DNA from: Nymphaea colorata
Lineage: Eukaryota > Streptophyta > Magnoliopsida > Nymphaeales > Nymphaeaceae
Length of the DNA stretch: 64,000 bases
Reading direction: 5' to 3'
Assembly (NCBI RefSeq): GCF_008831285.2
Contig: NC_045149.1
Coordinates: 12,156,629 to 12,220,628 of the forward strand
Below, piece by piece: positions 1 through 12,400 of this stretch (positions are counted from its first letter, which is position 1; each line of letters begins with the position of its first letter). Below the pieces are notes generated by a model that was not told the DNA's origin, did not search any database, and saw nothing but the letters and a program-made list of their open reading frames with translations. Position numbers and translations under genes: made by a program.

Positions 1-307
1 GGGTGGCAAGCACCACGTTGTCTTCAAGGGCACCAGTGGGATCTGTCATGGCTTTGATGCCAGTTGACCCGATTGGTGCGGAGGGAAAGAGGAAGTGAAC
101 GGGAGGGAAAGAAATAAGAGAGAGAACAAAACATCATACTAACTTGCATTAGGGCTAATCATGACCAAAAAGGGATTACAACATAAAGCAAAGTAGGTCC
201 CTATTGAGGTCCCGATCCAAACTGACTGGACATAACCGGTTCCTAATACACCCAAACATAACGTAAAATAGTACTAACATAGCCTAAACTAAAACAGAGC
301 CCAACAA
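1..307. other. Non-coding flank of old Copia relic
   Basis: No convincing reading frame is visible. The stretch lies outside the presumed 3' end of the minus-strand Copia relic that begins at 308. A purine-rich patch (about 80-130) is the only compositional feature. I see nothing else in it. Confidence 0.4.
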
Positions 308-640
308 TGTTGAAGATAAAGTTGTTTCAGTTGTTGGGAAGAAAAAAAAAATTCACTTCTCCTTGTAGAAGGAAATAAGTTAAACTGAAGACCAAAGGTG
401 TCCGAGTCGAATATGGTATTGTTTATGGAGCACAGCTTCTTGTGTGTTGCACACACCAATTTCTCTCCTAGAAAGTAGGAAAGCATACTTTCACTTTCCT
501 TAATGTGCAAAGAGCAATAACCGTTGCTGGGTAATTTCCCCTCAAATTGGTGAGCTGATCCAACCTGTTCATAATCCATTGATGCATGTTTTTTCCCACA
601 CCTTCTGAAAAATATCAGCCAGTTCTTCTTGAGTTCGAAC
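308..640 (-). repeat. 3' LTR of old minus-strand Copia relic
   Basis: Read on the minus strand, this block directly follows the RNase H end of a Copia pol relic. On the plus strand it begins TGTTGAAGAT, so on the minus strand it ends in CA, as LTRs do. Its middle (about 415-535) resembles 12620-12740, which abuts the primer-binding site of a minus-strand Copia gag relic; shared words include TTGTG, CATTTCTCT-like, GGAAAGCAT and AGCAATAAC. The two copies are clearly diverged, so the insertion is old. The boundary near 640 is approximate. Confidence 0.55.
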
Positions 641-3480
641 ATGAGGTGTGCAAATGACTTTATTATGGATTTTTTTCACAAACAAAGTGATATTCAACTT
701 GGATGTGTTTTGTAAGCTTGTGAAAAATTGGGTTTGCTCCAATGTAGATGGCAGTCATATTATTACATATGAGGGTCATAAACTTTATGACAATGGCTCC
801 TAATTTTTGAAGAAGTGCCTTAATCCAAAAAAGTTCACTTGCACATACTCTGTTCCATCACAGGATGTGGCCACCACATATTATTTTTTGCATTTCCATG
901 TAACTAATTTTTTCCAACAAACAGGCAAAAACCAATGGTCGACTTCCTATTGTTGGGATCCCATACCCAGTCTGCGTTTGTATATCTTTTAACATCAAAA
1001 TTATTATTTTGTTTCAAAATTCCTCTCCCTGAACTTGCCTTTAAATATCTCAAAATCTGATGGACAGCTTCTAAATGAGTAGACTAGGATGTTGCATGAA
1101 CTGAACAGTTAAGTAAATTAACTTTACAACAAGTCTTTGAAAGCTTTCAACATTTTGAATAGGTTCTTCATCATCTATTCTAAGTTTAAAATTTGTTTCA
1201 AGAGGTGTACCTACTGGTTTTGCCCGCCATGAATCAGCATTCTTGACAAGATCCAACATATACTTCCATTGGCATAAAAAAATACCTTTGTCTAAGTGTG
1301 CAACTTCAATTCAAAAGAAATATCTTAGCTTGGGTGTTTAATTTCAAATCTACCATGAAAAATAATGACTTCTTTCATTTGCTCCATATTGTTTCATGTC
1401 ATAATAATCTCATCCACATGCAAAAGAAGAATAATTGTACATTTGAGTGTGTGGGAGGTGAACATTGTATATCAACATTGCGTTGTTTGAACACCACTTA
1501 ACTTTAAAAAGCAAGCCTTGGGAGATTGTTTAAGGCCATAAAAAGATTTTTTTAAAAAACTTACACGTAAATCTGTTTCATGATTAATGCTAGGAAGAGG
1601 GTCCATGTAGAATTCTTCCTTTAAATTGCCATGTAAAATGGCAATAATAGCATCTAATTCAAAAGCATTTTAATTTTCATTGGCAGCCATAGATAACAAA
1701 ATTCATAGGGAATTCATCTTTTCAATAGGAGCAAACTTTTAGTGAAAACAATACCTACTTGTTGTATATATACTTTTGAAACGAGTCTGCTTTGTACCTG
1801 TCAACTGGTGCTACCATTATTATACTTTATTTTATATACCCATCTACATCCAACTATTTTTTTTTCCTATAAAGAAAGACACTGTTGTCTATGTTTTATT
1901 TTTCTCGAGCAAATAACTCACTCATTGCAATTCTCTACTTGTTATGATTATTTGCTTCTTGAAAACTTGATTGCTCACAATGAGATTAGACTAAAACACA
2001 TATTCTATGTGGATGAAAGTTCTCTAAAATCAATTTAATTTGCAATAGGATTATTTGTATTAGATGGGTTAGAGTGAGAGCAATGAGCGCGATAACCACT
2101 AAACCTAAAGGGTGACCATATGGGTGGATCTCCTAACATCTGGTACAGAATGGGCGTGGCCTTGAAAAGGGCGGAACTAGAAAAGTCATGCTAAGGGGCA
2201 CTAGTTCTAAAATTTAAAAATTTTAAGAGGCACCAATATGTAAATAAGAAAAATTATATAGTATTATCAATATAAAAATAAGCATTTTCTCCTGGTTTGT
2301 ATGGCAATTTCCCAAACCTACCTCTGCCCCGTGGGCGTTGGTTAAGAGATGACACAAGTCATGGTAGAGATGAAGAAGTAGGCGTTTGCATGATGTGAGT
2401 TGGAGAACGGTATGCGTAGTAATAATAGGTTGGACTTCAAAACCATCAACTACAAGTAATGGCTTGGTTAGACTGGTCATGATAGTGAGCAATCGTCTTC
2501 CCCTCACTGAAATCTTGACTGAAAAAAGTAGGGCTCATCTTCAAAGAAATGAACATATGTGGAATAAAGTTTTTGAGTGACAAGATAAAAACATTTAAAA
2601 CCGTTTTTTGAATAATGACCGACAAAAATACATTTGATGGTACATTTTTTAGTTTAATTTATTTTTTTTAACATGAACAAATCATTTACACTCAAGCACC
2701 TTTAGTGCTTAATAGACAAGTGATTTGTAGTCAAAATATCTATAGGGACAAGATTTTCCAAACCATCACTAGGAAGTTGGTTAATAATGTAGCAAACAGT
2801 AGCTCTAGCATCAAACCAATCCAAGTTAGAGTCAATCGGTTCCAGATAGATAAGAAGTCAAGTATAGAATTGAGGTCCATTGCATACTCATATGAAACAC
2901 AAGTGCATGTGCCATGTTGAGCAAATGTCTATTGACATCATTATGTTGTGGTGTGCTAAAGTAATATGTAGTAAAATACCTTTTTGGTGATGAGGCCATT
3001 CAATTCGTCCTTGACATACTCACTTTAGTTGGATCTGACGTGCTTAATTCGAACATTAAGCTGAACAACAATCATGTGATAAAACTCCTCAAAGCATGAG
3101 CAATTCACCTTTTTGTTTTAAAAGATAAATTTAGGCAACACGAGAGTTGTAATCAATGAATGTCATATAATATTTAAAACCTCCAAAGAATCAATAGGAC
3201 TGGTTCGTAGAAACAAAATCAAACAAGACACAATGATGTCAATACCTTGTTGAAAAGGAAGACATGTGGATTTGGCAAATTCACATGCATCACTTGATTT
3301 ATTTGAAACTAAAATGTTTGGAACTAAGGTTGTCACAACTTTAGAAGATGCATCACTTAACTAAGAAAACTATAAATCAAAATGTACATAAGTAGAAATG
3401 AAGTAGTAGCCATATTGTAATGTAAAAATAATCTGCTATACTAGACTTCTTTAGCAATCCGATTCATCTCCTTGTCTTGA
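641..3480 (-). pseudogene. Decayed Copia pol (integrase, RT, RNase H)
   Basis: This is a minus-strand Ty1/Copia polyprotein relic broken by many stops and frameshifts. From high to low coordinate (5' to 3' of the element) I can read: a pre-integrase zinc motif CDACEFAK followed by the integrase start (about 3050-3292), an integrase stretch MAHALVFHM (about 2890-2930), a reverse transcriptase stretch equivalent to the family's FLHGDLKEEVYM (about 1595-1665), the conserved FYGLKQSPKA (about 1515-1550), LRIDDEEPIQ..KLIYLTV (1071-1259), and the RNase H end NNMTAIYI..FHKLTKHIQV (about 652-780). The order and orientation are those of Copia. A MITE (2166-2333) sits between the integrase and RT remnants. 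It is non-functional. Together with the gag relic at 11.7-12.4 kb it probably forms one original element. Confidence 0.8.
2166..2333. mobile_element. hAT-type MITE, family 1 (diverged copy)
   Basis: This short non-coding insertion begins AAGGGCGGAAC and ends CTCTGCCCC, which are inverted relative to each other. The flanks (GGCCTTGA on the left, GGCGTTGG on the right) agree at 6 of 8 positions, consistent with a decayed 8-bp hAT target duplication. Its right half matches the element at 17343-17461, sharing TGTATGG and CAATTTCCCA and then CTCTGCCCC. It lies inside the old Copia pol relic, so it inserted later. Confidence 0.5.
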
Positions 3481-3953
3481 AATCAACATTCTTAGAGGGA
3501 AAATGGCCAAACAATTACATCTAAGTTATTTTGCTAACCAATAGTAGACTAGTCAAAATTTATGGAATATGAATAGGTACTCTCGCCACCCCCTCGTCTG
3601 GGTCGCCTTCTCCTCTTTCGTCTGAGCGCCATTCGGTGGAGGAAACCGCGTGAGTCTTCCTCTGGGATCACCCTCACGACATTTCTGTTGTCTGCGGTGA
3701 AACGTCCCACTTCTTGTTGCTAAAACAGAGGGGAAACAGAGACAGAAAAGAGGAATTTCTGCCTCTTTGATCACTACAGCATTTATTGCTGGCGTTGTCT
3801 AAAATCGACCAATCTTGCTGGGATCCTTAGCAGCAGCGCTTGATTTTTTGAGCGCCGCTGGTTGCGAAACAGTGCAAAGAGAGTCGTTTGTGTTTTTCGC
3901 CTCTCTATTTTCAAACCAGCGTGACCTTTATAAACGGCTGGAATCGTTATTCA
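3481..3953 (+). other. Leader-like region before Copia gag; no 5' LTR found
   Basis: This moderately GC-rich stretch immediately precedes the gag start of the plus-strand Copia at 3954. I find neither the initiator-tRNA primer site (TGGTATCAGAGC) nor any sequence matching that element's 3' LTR at 8219. It may be the element's untranslated leader with the 5' LTR lost, or unrelated DNA joined by deletion. Up to about 3500 it still belongs to the older minus-strand relic. Confidence 0.35.
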
Positions 3954-6900
3954 ATGGCATCTTCTTTGGCACCGGTTTTCCCTTATCCTTATATTGTCAA
4001 TGTTGCAAATTTTGTTTCTCTCAAGTTGCGAGCTGAAAATTTTCTTTTATAGAAGACACAAATTTTGGCACTCGTTGAGAGCCAAAATCTTCAAGGGTTT
4101 TTGACTGGCGAAGTTCCTGCTCCACCAGAATTTATTGATGATTCTTCTTCTCAGAAAATGCCAAATCCTCAATTTATTGTTTGGAGGAAGACTGATCGTC
4201 TTATCAAGGGATGGATAACCAGCACGTTGTCCGAAAGTGCTCTTGGCCTAGTTGTTGGCCTTGAAACATCCAAGGATATCTGGAGGGTTCTTATGAATAC
4301 ATTTTCTCGTAAGTCGCGTGAAAGAGAATTTCACCTCACACATTTGCTAACTTCGCTTAAGAAGAATGATGATTCTGTGGAAGCCTATATAGGAAAATTC
4401 AAACGAATATGTGACGATCTTTCAACCATTGGAAAATCTATTGACAAAGAGACACAAGTTTACTGGCTGCTTCAAGGACTTGGAGAAGGATACAAAGCAT
4501 TTATTGCATCAATGCTTTGACCACCTACTCTGCCTTATGAAGAGATTGTTTCTTTTCTTCAAAGTTTTGATTCTCGAATAAAAAGTCTCACTTCTCGTAT
4601 CATGGCTATGACACATCAACAATCTGGACGTGGTTGTGGGCATAGACGCGGCTATAGAGGACGTGGCAACTATCAAGGATGAGGATATTACCAAAAACGG
4701 CCACATGAAAAATCCAATCCTGCTTCTAATGGTGATGACAAGACAAACCCTGTTGTTTGTCAAATCTGTGGTAAGAAATATCATTCAGCAATCAAGTGTT
4801 TTGAACGATTTAATCATGCATACCAAGCCGAGGATGCCCAACAAGCATTTGATGTCATTACTATTGATGATACAAATGACTCAAAATGGTTAGCCGATAC
4901 TGGAGCATCAGCTCACATGATTGGGAATCCTGGTAAGATTTCTGAAATCTCTGCTTATGATGGAAGTGATCATGTTATTGTTGGGGATGACACGCCTCTT
5001 TCTATAACTCATATTGGTAACAGTGAAGTTGTTACAGGCAAATCATCTATTCCTCTTTCTCATGTTCTACATGTTCCAAAACTAAAGAAATACTTACTTT
5101 CTGTTAGTCAATTAACTAGTGTGTTACCATATGTTTTGAATTTTCTTCCTCATGTTGCCTTATAAAGGATAGGAGAACAGGGAAACTAGTGGCACATGGC
5201 AGCAAGCGTGATAGAGTTTATACCATCGGCAAGGTCAGGCATATAACATATTTTTCTTCCAGATTTCAGCGTGTTTCAAAAGAACAATGGCATTTCAGAT
5301 TAGGACATCTCATAATGGTATCGTGAGACATTTCCAGCAAAAAATTTTGATTAATGTTTGCTCTTCAGTTCCTATAACTTCTATTTGTCATAGTTGTCAA
5401 CTTGGCAAATCATGTAGGTTGCCGTTTCTTGAACGAGAAAATAAATTTGTTGAACCTTTTGAAAAAATCCACTCGGATCTATGGGGACCAGTGCCTGCTT
5501 GTTCTCATTTTGGTTATCGCTACTATGTGATTTTTATTGATGAGCATTCTAGATTCACTTGGCTATACCCCTTGAAGTTCAAATCTGAATTTTTTGTCTA
5601 TTTTCAATATTTTCAGAAATTTGTTGAGACACAATTTAATAAAAGGATAAAATTTTTCAATCAAATGAAGAAGGAGAATATACTAGTACAAAATTCAGTA
5701 TCTAAAGTCTCTTGAAACAAAACAGCAATGCTCTTGCCCATATACTAAACAATAAAACGGTATGACAGAAAGAAGACATTGTAATATCATGGAACTAGGT
5801 CTAACCATGATGTTGCATGCCAATGTTCCCAAGCGTTTCTGGTTTGAAGCCTTTAACAGTGCTAACTTTCTCATCAATAGGTTACCATCATCTTTCATAA
5901 AATGGATTCTCCTTACTTGAAATATTTGGGCAGCATCCTAAGTATGATTTTCTTTGTGTTTTTGGATGTCGATGTTTCCCTTACTTGAAAGATTATGCAA
6001 AAGATAAATTGGAGCCTCGATCATTGTCGTGTATTTTTCTTGGGTATAGTGACAATCACAAAGGATATCACTGTTTGTATCCGACTACCGGAAAAATGTT
6101 TGTCTCTCAACATGTTTGTTTTGATGAAGATTTTTTTCCTTATAAAGATCCTGCAAAATTATATGGTGGAGATTCTCTAACTTCATATATTTGATTTCTT
6201 TCAATGAGGAACAAGAGAACATAGAGCAAATGGTTCCCAAAGATGACAATCTTATTCGAACAAATGACGTTCATCAGGAAGAACAAAGTGATATTGGCAC
6301 TCGCTCTCAATCTCAAGAGCTTCCAATTGACAATGTGCCAATTAATGAACAATTGGTTCACAATTTGCTGGATAGTCTCGGTCAGGTTGAGTATCAGACA
6401 GCCACGACTGACACCATGGAACAAAATCAAGTTCACAGAAATGAAGAAAACACTATGCTAGTCAATGAACAGTCAATTCAAGATCAAAACTTGGAAGAAG
6501 GTAATCATGGTATTCTTGATACAAACACAACTGAAAACTTGGAACAAAGTGAGCATATTTTCACTACTACTTCTCATTTCGCTATGGTTAGAACAATGGT
6601 CACTAGATCGATGGTGGGAACCTTTAAACCAAATCCCAAGTATGCCAACTTACATATTTTGTACCAAGATATTCCTAAAGAACCTTCAAGTATTAATGAA
6701 GCACTTAGGAAACCAGGCTGGAAAAAGGCTATAGATGAAGAAATTAGAGCCTTAGATGAAAATAAAACCTGGAGACTTGTACCCTATGATCCCAAGAAGA
6801 ATCTAGTTGGTTCAAAATGAGTGTTTAAAACAAAACTCAAATCAGATGGGACGTTGGAAAAACTTAAAGCTAGACTTGTTGCTCGGGGGTTCACTCAAAA

Positions 6901-8210
6901 AGAAGGAATTGACTTTCATGAAACCTTCTCTCCTGTAGTTCATCCTACTACTATTAGAATGATCCTTTCCATTGCTACTGTTCGACGATGAGAAATAAGG
7001 CAGCTTGATATTAAGAATGCATTTTTTCACGGTGCCATTCATGAAGATGTATACATGAGACAACCTCCCGAGTATGAAGATAAAACAAAACCAGGCCATG
7101 TTTGTAAATTGCAGCGAGCTATTTATGGTCTAAAACTGGCGTCACGTGCGTGGTACGCTAGATTAAGCAGTTTTCTTCTTGATTATGGTTTCACAACTAG
7201 CATGGCTGATCCGTCTATGTTTACTTTGCATCAAAACTCTAGTACTCTTGTGCTCCTTGTGTACGTTGATGACATGATCTTAACTAGAAATTGTTCCATA
7301 TTTTTTCGAAGTTTTATTAATAACTTTTGCAAGGAGTTTCCTGTCAAAGATCTTGACAGATTGAGTTATTTTTTAGGAGTGGAAGTGACCTGGACAGAAC
7401 AAGGGATTCTCTTATGTCAAACCAAGTATGCTGAAGACATTCTTGAAAGATTGCAAACCTGAAGATTGCAAACCAAGTACCACGCCAATGAGTTCGAAAA
7501 TGCCTCAGGATAAAGGTGATGAAATGAAATTTGACAATCCTACTCTCTATAGGCAGATGGTTGGTTCCTTGCAATACTTGACTCTAACGCGACCAGACAT
7601 CTCTTTTGCTGTCAATTATGTTAGTCAATTTATACATGAGTCAGTTCAGATTCACTATCAAATGGTCAAAAGAATTCTAAGGTACATCAAATGATCAATA
7701 CACATAGGACTACACATATTGATGCAAAGCACTCTTGATTTATATGCTTTTTCAGATTCAGATTGGGCAGAATGTTCTCGAACTAGGAGATCCACCACAG
7801 GATTTTGTGTTTTTCTTGGAGCTAATTGTGTATCTTAGAGTGCAAAGAAGCAATATAGTGCAGCAAGATCTAGTACCGAGGCTGAATATGAAGTCATGGC
7901 ATCGACAGTAGTAGAACTTACATGGATGCAATTCTTAATGGACATTGGAATTCAGATTATGAAAATTACAATCTTACACTGTGATAATAAGAGCTCTCTT
8001 TATATGACGGCAAATCCAGTGTTTCATAACCGAATCAAGCACATTCAAGTTGATTTTAATTATGTAAGAGAAAGGGTCGCTCAAAAACAACTTGAGACTA
8101 AGTACATTTCAACCAACAACCAAGGCGCCGATCTTTTTACCAAAAGCTTATCAAAGCGCATCTTTAATCTTCTCAAGAACACACTCGACCTCCAGCAACG
8201 GCTCGGTTTG
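3954..8210 (+). pseudogene. Copia gag-pol relic (plus strand)
   Basis: Nearly whole Ty1/Copia gag-pol, inactivated. The gag starts at ATG 3954 and shares frame with the stretch to about 5160. Visible in order: the gag domain (UBN2-type), a CCHC zinc knuckle CQICGKKYHSAIKC (about 4759-4800), aspartic protease WLADTGASAHM (about 4890-4920), pre-integrase HFRLGH and integrase IHSDLWGPV..FIDEHSRFTW (5287-5600), [21 protein letters not shown] (about 6875-6940), LDIKNAFFH, YVDDMIL (about 7264), and RNase H STEAEYEVMAS (about 7870-7910). Five in-frame stops each fit one G:C to A:T transition: TAG 4050, TGA 4680, TGA 6818, TGA 6989, TAG 7836. Further stops and frameshifts occur near 4518, 5163, 5713, 6192 and 7460. 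It is inserted in, or juxtaposed with, the older minus-strand Copia. Confidence 0.9.
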
Positions 8211-8218
8211 AGGGGGAA

Positions 8219-8560
8219 TGTTAACAGAATAAGTAAAGAGGATAAAGACAATGAATCAGCAAGAGAGAAAAATGCCAACCAGAAATTGGAAAAACGCATG
8301 AAGCTATTAATGGGAGATTGTACGAGAAAGGAAGAAAAATCAGGAAATATGGAAAGGCTACAATCATGGGATCAGATGGAGATTTCATCTAATCTAGGCA
8401 AGAACAATCTTGCCTATGATAACACGTAATTGTTTTGCCTATAAAAGAGACTCGACTGCAGCATTGTAATCATCTTCTCATCAATAAAAAATCGTCTGAG
8501 TGCCTTCCGATCGTGGACGTAGGCTCAATCAGAGCTGAACCACGTTAATTCATGTTCTCT
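8219..8560 (+). repeat. 3' LTR of the plus-strand Copia relic
   Basis: It directly follows the polypurine tract GAGGGGGAA (about 8210-8218) and begins TGTTAACAG. It contains a TATA-like CTATAAAAGA (about 8440) and a polyadenylation-like CAATAAAAA (about 8483), as expected of U3 and R. The right boundary is unclear because the sequence runs into a CT-rich tract; the LTR could extend to about 8.7 kb. No matching 5' LTR is present upstream of 3954. Confidence 0.65.
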
Positions 8561-8579
8561 TCTTTCATTTTTCTTTACT

Positions 8580-8623
8580 TCTCTCTCTCTCTCTCTCTCC
8601 CACTCTCAACCGATTGTTCTCTC

Positions 8624-8665
<42 letters not shown>
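8580..8665. repeat. CT microsatellite (compound)
   Basis: Two CT-repeat runs, about 8581-8600 and 8628-8665, separated by a short spacer. It generates low-complexity Leu/Ser reading frames that are not genes. Confidence 0.9.
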
Positions 8666-8668
<3 letters not shown>

Positions 8669-8670
8669 TG

Positions 8671-9722
8671 AATGTTCACTGTTGCTCTCTCTATCTTGTG
8701 CTCTCTCTCATTCTCTTAGACTCCCATGGTCTTACTCACTGCTTGCACACCTTCCCACCAGCTTTCATGTTCTCTCGCTCTCTCGTTTGCTCACTCTCAT
8801 TCGCTTGCAGATTTGTTTGGGTTGGTTGGAGATTGGGGAATACAATTTCCTCTTTTCTTTCCAGTAAATTGAGAAGTTGAGGGTGAGAACAGCAGACTAT
8901 CATCGTCGTTTGGTGGCTGGCCTAACATTCGGGGTGGGTTGTGGGGGATGCTACATTTAGAGTATTGTTAGACGGGTGAGCACGGTAAAACAACCCTAAT
9001 TTAATGCATGTTTGTTCTAAGAGTGTTAATAATTATCTTTTTAGTATGACAGATTCAATCATATGACAGATTTATATTTGAAGTGTTTAGAGAGCATGGT
9101 GGAGATTTTATAATATTCCGGATCTTTAGGATTGTTTTAGTAGGATCTTGATGCGTGATCTTTGATATGAACACTACGTTTCTTATGGGAAAAGAGAACT
9201 TATGAGGATTTGCTTCTTAAATTTACAGTTTGACAAAAGACGAAACACACAAGTTAGTTATTAAGGTTCAGATGTGCACAAAGGTGAGAAAGAAACACCA
9301 ATTTTTGGTTGATTTGATTGATTGTATGCTCGTACTAGTGAACCTAATATTGAGACAGCATCAGATTTTTAATTGAGGAAACATAATTGCAATAGTGATA
9401 GTGACACTTATCCCATTTACACCAATAACTTGGTGTAAGGGGATTACAAAGGGCATCAGCCCGTCGAGTTGTAAAGAGGAGGCACTGTCACCCTCCCCAC
9501 CCCTTCTGCCTGGGTGGCTTTGGCTGTGTCGTGGGCTCTGCCGATGGCACAACACCTCCCTTCCAAAGTTTGGGATCAAACTTTCCAATAAGCTTGACTT
9601 GTCGACCCGTTTGGCGTAGCTTCTTTTTTGCATCAAACAGTCACATTTCTTAAAAGGGGGAGGCATCCACCTCTGCCAGTGCCCTGTCGGGTGGCGCTGG
9701 GGGGCAGTGGACACCTCCCCTA
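8671..9722. other. Intergenic, nothing recognised
   Basis: AT-rich DNA with no recognisable protein similarity. The 9440-9720 part is GC-richer and reads like unclassified repeat DNA. Open frames here lack family motifs and are discarded. Confidence 0.4.
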
Positions 9723-9730
9723 CCTGTTGC

Positions 9731-9900
9731 CAAGGGCGGAGGGAAGGGGGGGCGCTTGGGTCATGGCTCGGGTGAGCGAGGAAAAAAAAATTATATTAAA
9801 AAAGTCAATTTTTTTTAGTTTGGGTCGACCGGTCACTCTTTTTGGCCCGACCTGCAGACCATTTGGCCCACCCCTAAAAAAAATTCTGGCTCTGCCCCTG
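9731..9900. mobile_element. hAT-type MITE, family 1, perfect 8-bp TSD
   Basis: A 170-bp non-coding insertion flanked by perfect 8-bp direct repeats CCTGTTGC at 9723-9730 and 9901-9908. The ends are inverted: CAAGGGCGGAG on the left, and CAGGGGCAGAGCC reading inward from the right. An 8-bp target duplication with C-A-G-type termini fits the hAT superfamily. It has no coding capacity, so it must have moved with a transposase supplied elsewhere. The preserved duplication suggests a comparatively recent insertion. Confidence 0.85.
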
Positions 9901-9908
9901 CCTGTTGC

Positions 9909-11615
9909 AAACCTCAGGCATGCCAACTGCTTTTTTAATACAAGTGAATGGAATGTACCCCATACGCCAAAAAGCTGACGTAAGGGAAAACACTATATGT
10001 ATGTGAAAAAACTTGAAGGAAGGTCCTACTCGCCATTTAACCTCTCAGCACTTTTTACAATCAACAACCTTCACTTGATAGCCCTCATTCCTACATAAAT
10101 AGATTTTTAAGGGTGTAGTGTGTGTGGAGAAGTTCTTGTTTTGAGTTTTTGCAGGTAGACTGGATACGTTGAGCAAGCCCTGAGAGACCAGATTCAGTGC
10201 TAGAGGCAATTTTTGGTGTTTGTAGATGTGCGCATAATGTATGACAGCATTCCAAGCACTTGCCTGATGCTAAATATAGATTGTTTCTTGCATTCCCAAA
10301 TGTGAACTATTAGGGTACGTAACACCCCTATCCGTCCCTTCTTGATGAGTAGCGGATCAATTACTGACCACTAGCCGGCCTCCTTTTTCCTCTCATTAGA
10401 AGAAGGATCGTTGAGAGGCTGATCAGAGAGAATAGGTGGTGTAGCGGTTTCTTGTTGGATCCTATGAATGTGTTCTTGTTTGAATGATAAGTGCATGAGC
10501 CTGCTTCTTGACATATGAATGGCTATGTAAGATTGATTGACTGCATTTAATTATTATGTGATGGCATATGCATGATAGAATCATAACTGTATAGGACAGC
10601 TTAGTCGGGGTATTGAGTCGAGTACAACTTTGATCCCGATTGTACATTAGTGAACATGATAAATGCTTAGGATGGCTACAAGCAAACAATGAATCGAGAC
10701 TATTGTGGTTTTGCTAAGTTTTAGTATTGATTGATTTTTATAAGATTTTGTTTGCATTGCAATTGTCAAAAGATGTGTTTGAATGAACTAATTGTATTGA
10801 GGTACTCTTAAAGTGTGCTTTGACTAGCCAAGAGTGTTGACCAATTGTATGGCCTTCTTATGAAGGCGGTATAGAGTCTGGTTACACTCATGAAGTGAAC
10901 CAACTTTATGTCGTAGCCAATCACAAAGTGAATGTCTTCATATTGATAAATTAAAAAAGATTAAAATTGGTTTGAGGGCAGTGGATGATGGCAACATGTT
11001 TATGATATTTCCAGCCCTTGCCACTCGCCAAGGTCTCATAATATAGTTGTGTGACATACTTGGAGTGTTGAGCTTCCTGTCTTCCCAACCTTGGAATCTT
11101 AGGGGAAGGCCGAATAATTCCTCTTAGAATACGCTTTTCTTTGGTGGATCCATAATGTTTCGGAAGGGCGGTTTCCCGACTTGAGGCCGCTCGTGGTGTG
11201 CATGCGCCTGTTTTTTGTACCTGCATGAGCTATAAATTACATGCATCAAACATGAAGGACTCAAATATAACTAACAAAATGTATCGTTATGACGATTGGT
11301 TAAATGTATCGTCAAGACTCAGGTTTTGTTGTTTTCTTTTTTGATGTTTCGATGAACCCAAGGCAATAGGAATGGCTCAACTCACATCCTATTAGGGAGT
11401 TTTTGCGCATAGTCATATAGGTGTGTCAAGTTTATAATCTATTGATGTCCCATTTTTATTAGACAACAATGGGGCATTTTTGTCATGAGGGCCATCTTTA
11501 ACTATGTAAAGTCATTTTTGAATGAACAGTCTTTTGGTTTAAATGAATTATTCGCCTTCTTGTTATTTTGAAATGTGTAGATCTGTTTTGATGTGTTGTG
11601 TCATCACATACACAC

Positions 11616-11618
<3 letters not shown>
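9909..11618. other. Intergenic, nothing recognised
   Basis: Roughly 1.7 kb without a supportable gene. Short open frames at 10462-10689 and 10951-11226 show no recognisable motif and no splice-consistent continuation. It probably belongs to material inserted between the two halves of the old minus-strand Copia. Confidence 0.4.

Positions 11619-11677
<59 letters not shown>
11619..11677. repeat. AT dinucleotide microsatellite
   Basis: About 29 uninterrupted AT units, preceded by a short CA run. It gives Tyr-Ile repeat frames on both strands, which are artefacts. Confidence 0.95.
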
Positions 11678-11679
<2 letters not shown>

Positions 11680-11719
11680 CAGGTATGACATTCTGTATCA
11701 TAACATAGTCAGCATTGAA

Positions 11720-12400
11720 GGAATGAAGTAGACCGGTTACAAGGATTTGACCACAAAACTATCATGTTCATTCCCTAAACCAACAAGAATCATGAATATT
11801 TTGTATTTTCCAAATAGTGGTTTTGGAACCAACAAGTCAGCAGTTGAAGGATGATGCTCCACATCCCCCATAAAGTCCCAACATAAATGTTGAAAGGTTT
11901 ATTCGCTCGAGTGAAATCAACAACCTCTTATGAAGTTCCTGTACTCGTGCAACATTGTTTTGTTCACCATAAACTTCTTTGTCGGCCTCTCAAACTTCCT
12001 TTGCATTCTCCATAAATAGAAAGCCCTTGAAAATCTGGGAGGTTCCACTAAGTTGAGTAACTATGGCATAAGCGTGTCATTGGCCGACTCTCATTGATCA
12101 TAACTTGCCTCAATTTTCCCTGCAGGTTTCAGTACTTTACCAATTGCATAGCAAAGTTTCCCTTTCCTGCTCAAGAAAAGCTTGGAATCTTTGGCCCAAC
12201 TAACATAGTCAGTGCCGGAAAATGGGTGGTGGCAATCTTCGTCCGATAATTATTTTCTTAGACAACAGCTTGTGTGTTGCTGGAGAGCTTGCTACCAATG
12301 GAGATGATGTATTTGTGCTTGCAGCCACGTGCATATTTGAGTTGATAGGCATGAACAAAGAGACAATGGACAAAAGATGAACCATGATCAAGAAGTATGC
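11720..12400 (-). pseudogene. Copia gag relic (minus strand)
   Basis: On the minus strand, downstream of a Copia-type primer site, the sequence reads as a decayed gag: a stretch resembling the family's SKDAKLFLSGKGKLCY (about 12160-12200), a well preserved KGFLFMENAKEVWEADKEV (about 11970-12030), then EQNNVARVQELH (about 11925-11965), and VGLGNEHDSF further on (about 11745-11775). Frameshifts and stops are frequent. Position, orientation and LTR similarity make this the missing 5' part of the element whose pol lies at 641-3480. Confidence 0.75.

Noticed and set aside
11498-11731. Tyr-Ile repeat proteins on both strands
   Set aside because: They are translations of an AT microsatellite.
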